A stretch of 64,000 bases of DNA, taken from contig OY762508.1 in the NCBI GenBank assembly GCA_963665975.1, forward strand, positions 2,480,001 to 2,544,000, in the 5' to 3' direction. The notes below the pieces were generated by a model that worked only from the letters and a program-made list of their open reading frames with translations, did no database searches and was not told the origin of the DNA. The DNA comes from G963665975 sp963665975 (GTDB lineage Bacteria > Bacteroidota > Rhodothermia > Rhodothermales > Bin80). The position numbers were made by a program, and so were the translations under genes. Below are positions 17,358 through 25,124 of the stretch, piece after piece (position 1 is the first letter of the stretch; every line of letters starts with the position of its first letter).

Positions 17358-19106
17358 TTATCGGAGGGAGACGCCGAGCAGTTGCAGTGCTTGTTTCTGC
17401 TTCGGCGTGGGCTCGGCGAAGAGTTCGATGCGGCTCTTGCGCTTGCCGCTGGCGGTATTCTCTTCCAGATGGTCTTGGGAAAGTAGCGCCATATGGTCCA
17501 TCAATGCCTGGAAGCTGGGTGCCGCCGTGCCGTCTGTGGCCCTGCGGGTGCGCGCCTTCTTCCGCGTAGCCGGTGATGGTGCAGCTGGCGCCACCACGCT
17601 CGTGCGCGCGGCTCTGGCGGCTTCTGCATCCTCTTCGACGAACAGCATCGGGGCCAGACGCTGTTGCATGTGCCACTGGACGTAGTAGGCCAACATGCAC
17701 AGAAAGATGTGGCACTGTATGCGGTGACTCCGGTTGTGGTAGATGGGTCGGACCTTCAGATCCACCGTCTTGATGCTCCGGAAGGCCTTCTCCACCACGG
17801 ACAGTTGCTTGTACGTGCGCACCGTTTCCTCTGCCGTCAGTTCGGAGACCGCTACACTGGTGCGCACGACGTAGATGCCGTCCAGCTTGGCTTCCTCCCG
17901 GATGGATTCCTCGTTGCGGCGGTACGAGAAGCTATCTTCGGTGATGGATACCTCGAAGTGCTTCTTCATCTTGTGCTTGCCCAGAACGGACCCGGCGCGG
18001 AGCGCGATCTTTTCCACTTCTCGCAGCGGCCTGTTCTTGCGACTGGTGGCCTTGACCAACTTGTCGAGATGCTTTTCTGTAGCCTGCAGCAGATCCTCCC
18101 GTTTGCGGGCTGCACGTTCGGCCTGCAGCGGGTTGCGGCATGCGATCAGGCGTTCGCCGGGATAGTCGTCACTGGTGATTTCGGCCAGATCCTTTTCATC
18201 GAAGAGCGACAGTTGGAAGCCGTCTTGCTGCGCCAGCGTGCGGATGGCCGGCTTGCGCAGGGCCGTGATCCAGTCATAGCCTGCAGGCCCTACCTCCTCG
18301 GTAAGACGGGCTTGTGTCAGCAGCCCCCGGTCTGCCACGAAGGTCACCTTGCGAAGACCGAAGCGATGCTTCAGCTTGTCTAGTTGTCGGGTCAGCGTAG
18401 TGGGATCGGCTACGGAGCCGGAGAAGACCTCCACGGCGACTGGTCGGCCCTCTTTGTCGCATAGCAGGCCGAAGTTGATCTGTTTCTTGCCTTTTTTGCG
18501 GTCGCGGTTGTAGCCGAACTCTGCCAGATCGGCGCCGGATCCTTCGACGTAGGTGGAGCTCACGTCACAGAGCACGACAGAGCCTTCGGTGAGGTGGCGT
18601 TTGGCGAGCTTCTTTTCTATGGTGTCCTTGCGTGCAAAGAGCCAGTCCATGGCCTCGTAGATCTCGTTTTCGTGCACATTGGAGAGTCCCAGTTCGTGTC
18701 CGAGGCTAGAGGATTCGCTTTTCATCTTGAGGGCATGGGCGGTGGCGAGCTTGCTGCGGGGGTTGAGGATGCGCGCTGTGATGAGGGCAAGCGCGATGTT
18801 GCGCTTTCGGAAGGGATTGGTGTCGATCAGTCGGTCGAGTTTCAGTTTGCGGAGGGTGCCGAGGGAAGCGGCGACATGCCCGTGGGGTAGGCGTCGGACG
18901 AAGGTGAAGCGTTCTTTGAGGGCATCGACGAGGTCATGAACGACGATGCCGCCCTGCAGGAGGTCGCGGATCTGGAGGCGAACGGTTTCGGGGAGTTTGG
19001 AGATGTTGGCGAGGGTGGTTTTCCGGGATTTTCCATTGATCCATTGGGAGGTGCGAATGAGCCATGTCGGGTTGGATTCTCGGTTGGGAATGCGTTCGAC
19101 GTACAT
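17358..19106 (-). CDS. IS1634-family transposase, complete
   Basis: A complete transposase of 582 residues starting MYVERIPNRESN. The DDE residues lie in VVLCDVSSTYVEG, VTFVADRGLLTQ and YKQLSVVEKAFRSIK. The C-terminal 100 residues include an Ala/Arg-rich linker before a KQKQALQLLG tail. It is only distantly related to the IS1634-type copies at 3969 and 8384, so it is a separate element. It sits between the RND adaptor and pump genes and probably separates them transcriptionally. Confidence 0.93.
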   Translation of the reverse strand: MYVERIPNRESNPTWLIRTSQWINGKSRKTTLANISKLPETVRLQIRDLLQGGIVVHDLVDALKERFTFVRRLPHGHVAASLGTLRKLKLDRLIDTNPFRKRNIALALITARILNPRSKLATAHALKMKSESSSLGHELGLSNVHENEIYEAMDWLFARKDTIEKKLAKRHLTEGSVVLCDVSSTYVEGSGADLAEFGYNRDRKKGKKQINFGLLCDKEGRPVAVEVFSGSVADPTTLTRQLDKLKHRFGLRKVTFVADRGLLTQARLTEEVGPAGYDWITALRKPAIRTLAQQDGFQLSLFDEKDLAEITSDDYPGERLIACRNPLQAERAARKREDLLQATEKHLDKLVKATSRKNRPLREVEKIALRAGSVLGKHKMKKHFEVSITEDSFSYRRNEESIREEAKLDGIYVVRTSVAVSELTAEETVRTYKQLSVVEKAFRSIKTVDLKVRPIYHNRSHRIQCHIFLCMLAYYVQWHMQQRLAPMLFVEEDAEAARAARTSVVAPAAPSPATRKKARTRRATDGTAAPSFQALMDHMALLSQDHLEENTASGKRKSRIELFAEPTPKQKQALQLLGVSLR

Positions 19107-19803
19107 GGGCAGATAATGGTAATGATGGTTACTGTGTCAGGGGTATAGGTAATATAGGAAATAATGTATAAACATGCAAGATAAGCTTATAATGAACTGT
19201 ACGATTAGGGAATTGAGATAAAATTGTGGCGGGTTATCACATGGGCAGATATGATTGAATCCATTCTGCTGAATAACCCATGACAATTGGAAAAATACTC
19301 GTTAGTTAGTACGCTATTAATAGCCTTTGTCCATAAAGATGGCCGGCATACCTACCTCTTCTCCTAAGTTCTTTAGGTAGCCGCAGCTCCCACAGTCAGT
19401 GGCGAACCTCGAAGTTCAGCTTAGGAAGGGTTGGGCGCGGAGGACTGCCGTTTCGAAATTGCCGCACGCACGCTACGCCTACACCGGTCCTCAGCCTGGC
19501 TACCATGATCGCACGCCCTCGGTTGCGACGGCATTAACCTCCCTTTCTTCCTTGAATGCGGTAAAATACTCCCCGATCTCGCTGGCGATAAATTGCTCGA
19601 GTTCGTCTGGTATGGCGCCGATGTCCGAAGTCGAGATCCCGGCGTGATCGAAAATGAGAGCCCGCGTTCCTTTGCCAGGCCGTCCATCAAGGCGAGAGAC
19701 CACTCGCTACTATTAGGAACCTTGGCCGGTTAGTGGCCACGCTGTTTCCGACCATGTATGCGATAGGACTACAACGACATTCCCGCGAGACAGTCGCTCT
19801 GGC
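19107..19803. other. Intergenic region with possible coding debris
   Basis: About 700 bases between the IS1634 transposase and the RND adaptor gene. The left part (19107-19320) is AT-richer and may hold the element's end. On the minus strand, 19321-19700 contains short broken frames, including one with CGSCGYLKNLGEEVGMPAIF before a stop and another with IGAIPDELEQFIASEIGEYF. These may be remnants of a lost gene that I cannot name. No promoter or RNA gene was recognised. Confidence 0.35.
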
Positions 19804-21027
19804 TTATGATTCATCTCCAGCGTCCGTTCGCACCGGCATGCCCTCGATGGCTACCTGAATCCCGCCCACGATAACCGCCTGACCTCCTTCGAGCGCGCCG
19901 GTAAGGAACACCTCGTCGTCCGACCGCTGCAGGACTTGCACGGGAACAATGTGCACAATGTCGTCGCGCACCGCCCAGACCTCGTTGCCGGGCCTGAGAG
20001 CCGATCTCCGCACCTTGAAGTACTTCTCTGGGACGAGTCCATCAATTTCGACTTCCACGAATTTGCCCACGAGGAGGGGCGGACCGCCCCGGGCTGTGGC
20101 TGGGCCGTCCGCGCCCGAACTCATCGAAGAACCTGCCTTGAAAGGATTCGGGACGCAAACTATCACATCGATTGTTCGTGTGCGTTCGTCGAGGGCTGCA
20201 TCAGCCCGGTCTACGTAGCCGTCCCATGTGTAGCGCTTATCGCCGTACAGGGCAACCACGCGAGCCGGCACCTGCCTGTCGGCATTGCCGGCTTCCAGCT
20301 CCCAAACTTCCGGGATGAGCGCTGCGTCTGCGTCTGAGAGCGGGACTACCACTTCCACCGTGTCGGCCGCATACAAGCGTCCCACGCTGTGGCCCGCTGC
20401 CACGAATTGTCCTATATCCACGGACTCTTCCAGCACCACGCCCGCGAATGGCGCATGGACGCTGGTTCGCAAGAGGCCCAACTCGGCCTCTGCCAGCGTG
20501 GCGCTGTCTCTGGCCAGAGCGGCCTTGGCGGCCTCCATCTGCGGTTTCCACAACGCCAAGGGGCCGGGGTCGGCGGCGGACTCGCCGCCTTCCCGCAAAC
20601 GTTTGAACCGTTCGTACTGGGAGCGCGCGATTTGAGCCTCTTCGGTGACTCGTAGCAGTTCAACTTTCTGGATGGCCACGCTTGCACGTGCCTGCTCGAC
20701 CCTGCTGCGGTAATCGGCGTCATCGATTCGAAAGAGCTCCTGTCCAGGGCGTACCCGCCCCCCGCTCTGAAAGGCTGGGAGTACCCACACGACCTTGCCG
20801 GCGACTTCGGCCGTGATATCTACCTCAGCGCGGGAGCGAACGGTGCCAGCTCCGTAAACGGGTATAGAGCCAGCACCGGCAACCACGGGGGCCGTAGCCG
20901 CGAACGGAACGCGTGACTGGACGGTCTGACGAGCAGGCTCAGGTCTCTGAGCAATCAGTACGACAGCCACCGCCACGGATCCGACGAGAATGGCAACGAC
21001 TATGATTAAGCTGCGTCTTCTGCTCAT
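19804..21027 (-). CDS. RND periplasmic adaptor (membrane fusion protein, HlyD family)
   Basis: A 407-residue adaptor starting MSRRRSLIIVVAILVGSVAV, which gives one N-terminal membrane anchor. A lipoyl-like half (VDITAEVAGKVVWVLPAFQS), an alpha-helical hairpin (ARSQYERFKRLREGGESA), the second lipoyl half (LLRTSVHAPFAGVVLEESVD) and a beta-barrel/membrane-proximal part follow in the normal order. It should link an RND pump to an outer-membrane channel. Upstream codons to 21276 are open but not family-like. The pump at 13648-16842 is the obvious partner, now separated by inserted elements. Confidence 0.9.
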   Translation of the reverse strand: MSRRRSLIIVVAILVGSVAVAVVLIAQRPEPARQTVQSRVPFAATAPVVAGAGSIPVYGAGTVRSRAEVDITAEVAGKVVWVLPAFQSGGRVRPGQELFRIDDADYRSRVEQARASVAIQKVELLRVTEEAQIARSQYERFKRLREGGESAADPGPLALWKPQMEAAKAALARDSATLAEAELGLLRTSVHAPFAGVVLEESVDIGQFVAAGHSVGRLYAADTVEVVVPLSDADAALIPEVWELEAGNADRQVPARVVALYGDKRYTWDGYVDRADAALDERTRTIDVIVCVPNPFKAGSSMSSGADGPATARGGPPLLVGKFVEVEIDGLVPEKYFKVRRSALRPGNEVWAVRDDIVHIVPVQVLQRSDDEVFLTGALEGGQAVIVGGIQVAIEGMPVRTDAGDES

Positions 21028-21059
21028 TGGTCCCGTCAGGCTCTGGCTCGTTGTTTCGA

Positions 21060-21335
21060 CTAGTCTCTTGTCATGATCGCAATCCGCGTCAGCGGCAGGT
21101 TGTGCCGAACACCGGCGAGTGCGGACTTGGCGCTCAGGTAAACGCGCAACGCGACGAGGAATTTCCGTGCCTGGGATGTCGTGACCCTGGACGTGAGTTC
21201 CGGAAAGCCCGGTGTCAGGGGCACCGTGCAGGCTGCGCAAACACAACTCACAAGAACAGCCAATCGCCGAACCCAAGCGTGGTGCCGATACAACCGTGAA
21301 GCGGCCTCACGCCGAACTCCGGAATTCATGGACAA
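21060..21335 (-). pseudogene. Probable outer-membrane efflux protein with a large internal deletion
   Basis: The short frame starts with a basic N-terminus and a lipoprotein-type signal (RRLAVLVSCVCAACTV), as in NodT-type outer-membrane efflux lipoproteins. It ends with VYLSAKSALAGVRHNLPLTR, which looks like the last helix of TolC-family channels. Only 91 residues remain where about 450-480 are normal. It lies 32 bases upstream of the adaptor gene on the same strand, the usual place for this component. The interpretation is by eye and could be wrong; the alternative is an unrelated small lipoprotein. Confidence 0.42.
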
Positions 21336-22107
21336 TATATCCGCCCGACATGAGATAATCTACACCGCTGCGAGTGACGAGCACGTCGCTTAGGGACTCT
21401 TCTCTGGAATAATGCACCCAATGACAACCAGCGGGAAGTGCGGGCGTTCCGCTGGCGATAGTATGCCCGGTTCCGCGAGGCTAACCGTGGTACCTTCATC
21501 TGTTTTGTGTGTATGGCCCGCTGTCGGGGTGCGGCAAGGCCGTTGATTGGTAGGCGGATCATCGTGTCTCGGGCGAAGAGATTGTAACCGTTTGGGTCCA
21601 TTGTCAGGTCATCTCACACCCGGGCACTATGATCGATGAGTCTCGTGGAAGTGCGCAGCTTCTCCTTGACGCAATTTAGCGTGGTCGACGGTTCCTGGTG
21701 CTCCGGTATTAGCCGACCGACCTGCTGATCATGGACAGCCTGTGCCATTGGTTGCCAGGGAATACGAAGCTGATCCCTGGTGCATTCATGACGGCGACAT
21801 CGGTCGGCATGCTCGGTTCAGCGGGCACACCGAGCCAGATGCTTCACAGAGCGTCAAGTACGCGATAGGCATTGCATGTGGCCGCTGCCGAGGCGCGTCT
21901 CACCGGAGACATATTTGCATCGGGTTCGTGATCCCAGGCGGACTGACCCGGAGGTATGCATGAACCCGCAATTGAGTTTTGTTCACGTCAGTTCCACCGT
22001 GATTAGCTCGTTTCGTGGTGCTACTTGAAATACCTCGGTGATCACGCCCATTTCGACCATCCCGCGGTATACAGACGGGCCAATTGAAGGAGTTCATCCA
22101 TGTCATT
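21336..22107. other. Intergenic region, no recognised feature
   Basis: About 770 bases between the efflux remnant and a small inverted-repeat element. Only short, unconvincing reading frames occur on both strands. It is the junction between the minus-strand efflux genes and the plus-strand second copy of the tailoring genes. Confidence 0.4.
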
Positions 22108-22383
22108 GAGCCTCTTGCAAAACCCCAATGAGCAACGCTGCATGGCTACAATAGTGTCACAGTAACAAGACTATAAGGCACAGTATAGTCACAAGAAATG
22201 TAATATATTGAAGTGCGCTGAGTGTGTGGAAACGCAAGGGCCTGCCCGCTCTTGGACTGCCGGCGCCAGCATTCCAGTTCCTCCCGTAATCCGCAATTGT
22301 TCAACCCCTGGCGGGCACCAGTTCACGCAAGGTCTTCCTCACAAGCAGAAAGACCTTCGAATCAAGAGCTTGCAAGAGGTGCC
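22108..22383. repeat. Small inverted-repeat element, copy 1 (upstream of the Rieske gene)
   Basis: This roughly 275-bp unit matches the unit at 61041-61318 in inverted orientation. The ends contain CCTCTTGCAA facing inwards, and the interior near 22208-22260 (GTGTGTGGAAACGCAAGGGC) closely matches the other copy. In copy 2 the equivalent strand could encode the start of a transposase (MRKTLDEL…), so this is probably an internally deleted IS that behaves as a MITE. It ends 77 bases before the Rieske start codon. Confidence 0.7.
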
Positions 22384-22459
22384 ATTGTCCACGGTTGCAG
22401 AAGCCACCCGGTCGCTATATTACCGTGAAATTGCTGTTAAACTGCCTGGAAGATCCTTC

Positions 22460-23527
22460 ATGCGAAAGAATACACCCTTGCCCTCCCCGTTTCCTGAGGG
22501 TTGGTACTACGTTGCTAGTCGTCAATCCATACTCAAGGCGAAACTGGTTCAAAAGACCTGGATGGGTCAAGAAATCGTCGCCTGGTGCGACGATGCAGGT
22601 CGCATCTGCGTGGCCGTGTCAGTCTGTCCGCACCTGGGGTCCGCACTGGGACCCGCCGCCGGTGGCCGGGTGCATAATGGCTGTCTCATCTGCCCGTTTC
22701 ACGGCTTTGAATTCGACGTCAGCGGACAGTGTGTCGCCACTCCCAATGCTCCGGCTCCCAAGGCTGCGCGACTCACGGTATTCGAGACACGGGAAATCTC
22801 CGGCATGGTCTTCGCCTGGTGGGGAATCGACGGACGGCCACCGCAGTGGAGTCTTCCCGAGGAACCGGAGACCGGGGTGGACTGGTGCGAATTGGGGATA
22901 CGAACCCTCCGATTTGCGGGGCACCCGCAGGAAACCACCGAGAACTCCGTGGATGTGGCGCATCTATGGTATGTTCACGGGTATGACAATGTACACAGAA
23001 TAGATCCGGTAACGGTGGACGGCGCTTGTCTGACGAGCAGCTTTGGGTTCAAACGCTCTCAGACGATTGCCGGAATAAAGGACATCGTACTGGACATATT
23101 CGCAACGACCCATATTTATGGACTGGGATACTCGTATGTGGAAATTCACGAGCAGTCCATTCCAATGGAAGCACGGTTGTGGGTGCTCGCAACACCCGTC
23201 GATGGCACGCTCATCGACATGGTGCTGGCCAGCCAGGTACGGGAGATGCGCAAACCGAAGCGACCGATCGTCGGTTTGCGGTTCGTTCCGTTGAGCCTTC
23301 GCGCCCGGGTCATAAACAGGTTCATTCGATCAATGCAAGTGCAAGACGTTCTGGATGACGTTGTGATCTGGAGTCGGAAGCGATACTTGTCACACCCAAG
23401 ACTGTGTCGGTCCGACGGTGAGATTGGGACTTATCGACGCTACTGCAGACAGTTCTATCCAGATCTTCGGGATTCCCGTCAAGACAGGGCAGCCCGACCG
23501 GTGCGCCGAGCAAGCAAACCAGGATGA
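22460..23527 (+). CDS. Rieske-type oxygenase, sterol-oxygenase-like (copy 2)
   Basis: A 355-residue oxygenase from MRKNTPLPSPFPEGWYYVAS. The Rieske cluster ligands are C56/H58 (CPHLG) and C78/H81 (CPFHG). The catalytic iron motif is D165-VA-H168-LWYV-H173 in ENSVDVAHLWYVHGY. Length and motifs fit the cholesterol 7-desaturase (Neverland/DAF-36) and bacterial sterol-demethylase (SdmA-like) side of the family, but the exact reaction is unknown. The frame is open to 22208, yet that part lies in the mobile element and lacks family similarity. The stop overlaps the next start (ATGA), so the two genes are probably coupled. Confidence 0.9.
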   Translation: MRKNTPLPSPFPEGWYYVASRQSILKAKLVQKTWMGQEIVAWCDDAGRICVAVSVCPHLGSALGPAAGGRVHNGCLICPFHGFEFDVSGQCVATPNAPAPKAARLTVFETREISGMVFAWWGIDGRPPQWSLPEEPETGVDWCELGIRTLRFAGHPQETTENSVDVAHLWYVHGYDNVHRIDPVTVDGACLTSSFGFKRSQTIAGIKDIVLDIFATTHIYGLGYSYVEIHEQSIPMEARLWVLATPVDGTLIDMVLASQVREMRKPKRPIVGLRFVPLSLRARVINRFIRSMQVQDVLDDVVIWSRKRYLSHPRLCRSDGEIGTYRRYCRQFYPDLRDSRQDRAARPVRRASKPG

Positions 23528-24993
23528 AGCGAGGACAATCCTATGGGTCACGCCTGGTGGGGAGGCATTACATGAGCAATTCTCGACCATCCAGGAGGAG
23601 GCAGTCAGTGGTACGAGGCCGGCCGAGGAGGATTGCAATTATCGGTGCGGGAGTCTCGGGACTGGGGACGGCCTGGGCGCTGCACAAGCACCCCGACCGG
23701 TTCGATTTTCGACTGTTCGAAGCGCATTCTCAGGTCGGCGGCAATGCCATTACGGCCGATATGCCGCAAGACGATGGCACGGTGATTCCGTTTGATATTT
23801 CCGTCACCGCGTGCATTCCATCCGTATATCATCATATCCTGTTGTTCATGCAGCAGCACGGAATCGAACTACTCGATACCAGGTTCAGCTACAGTGTAAA
23901 GTATCATGGCGGTATTTATGCCCACGATTTTGACTCCGACATCAGGAGGCAGTTGCAACCGGAAATCGAGAAATTCCAGAAGCTTCTTAGGCGTTTACAG
24001 TGGTTTGGCCAACTCAACCACACCAAGTCCAGATTACTCAATGCCCTCAACCCGCTCAACTACATCACCATGGGTGCGGTGCTCAACCTGGGGAGGTTTT
24101 CCGGAGACTTCAGGTACAAAATTCTGAAGCCCATGTTCGTCAACTTCCTGATGGCCACGAACGTGTTCGACATGCCTGCATCCCTATTTTGTCGGTATCT
24201 GGAGTTTTTTAACATTGAACGCGCGACACCAATGCAAACCTGGGATATGGGCACGCGGCGCATCTATGAGAAGATGGCAGCTGCCTTCCGGGACAAGATA
24301 TACCTTAACCGACCGGTGCGAAGGGTGTACCGGCGGTCACACGATGTGCTTGTAGAGGACCAGGACGGAAGGACGGAGATGTTTGATGATGCGGTGTTTG
24401 CGTGCAACGCGAATCAAGCACTGATGATACTGGACAGACCAACCTTCCTGGAGAGCTTCCTTCTATCTTCGATACGGTACGAAAGCGAACTCCACAATCA
24501 TACGGTCGTCCATTCGGATGCCTCGATTCTTCCGGACAACGATGTCAAGGCACTCACCACCCGGAGCAACCACATCGAGCAGTACGGTGCCAGACCCGAC
24601 AATTACGAAATCACCTACATCATGCACAATCAGCAGCCCTGGGCGGGTCGCTCGGACAAGCCATGCCTGGTGACCTACAACCCGATCAGCCGGATCGACG
24701 AAGAAAAGATCGTCAAGAAGTGGTGGTTTCAGCACATTGTGCACGATGTGCGTCACGTGGCTTTCCTGGTCCAGTTGTTTCGCTTTGTTCAGGGGAGGAG
24801 GCGGACGTGGCACTGTGGAGCCCACACGCTGATCAACAGCCAGGAGACCTGTTTCGTGTCCGGCCTTGTTACGGCGAGACAGATAGGAGCGGATTATCCG
24901 TTCCAGGATTCCGAAGCAAGGAAGTGGTTCAACTTCTACGGGCGTATGATGTACGGTTGGCGCTTCAGGAAAGCGCGAACCACAGTTGCTTAG
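23524..24993 (+). CDS. FAD-dependent oxidoreductase (NAD/FAD-binding amine-oxidase-like)
   Basis: A 489-residue flavoprotein with the dinucleotide-binding motif IAIIGAGVSGLGTAWALHKH near residue 40, followed by the acidic end of the second strand (FRLFEAHSQVGGNA). The C-terminal part has NSQETCFVSGLVTARQIGAD, the usual second FAD-contact region. It resembles the COG2907-type predicted NAD/FAD-binding proteins that often neighbour lipid-modifying genes. It starts inside the stop of the Rieske gene and may act on the same lipid, as a dehydrogenase or saturase; an electron-donor role is less likely for this fold. No equivalent is visible in copy 1. Confidence 0.85.
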   Translation: MKRGQSYGSRLVGRHYMSNSRPSRRRQSVVRGRPRRIAIIGAGVSGLGTAWALHKHPDRFDFRLFEAHSQVGGNAITADMPQDDGTVIPFDISVTACIPSVYHHILLFMQQHGIELLDTRFSYSVKYHGGIYAHDFDSDIRRQLQPEIEKFQKLLRRLQWFGQLNHTKSRLLNALNPLNYITMGAVLNLGRFSGDFRYKILKPMFVNFLMATNVFDMPASLFCRYLEFFNIERATPMQTWDMGTRRIYEKMAAAFRDKIYLNRPVRRVYRRSHDVLVEDQDGRTEMFDDAVFACNANQALMILDRPTFLESFLLSSIRYESELHNHTVVHSDASILPDNDVKALTTRSNHIEQYGARPDNYEITYIMHNQQPWAGRSDKPCLVTYNPISRIDEEKIVKKWWFQHIVHDVRHVAFLVQLFRFVQGRRRTWHCGAHTLINSQETCFVSGLVTARQIGADYPFQDSEARKWFNFYGRMMYGWRFRKARTTVA

Positions 24994-25124
24994 CGGCGTA
25001 AGCAGGCACAGATGGACGGTGAACCCGATTTAAGCGACGACTACCTACACGTCGCACTAGGTCGTGGGAACATCGTGCAGTACTGGTGCCGCCTTTACCG
25101 ACACCATAGTTTACGAGGTTCAAC

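Noticed and set aside
22208..22459. Upstream extension of the intact Rieske protein
   Set aside because: The codons lie within the repeat element shared with 61041-61318 and lack oxygenase similarity; the Met at 22460 fits the paralogue.
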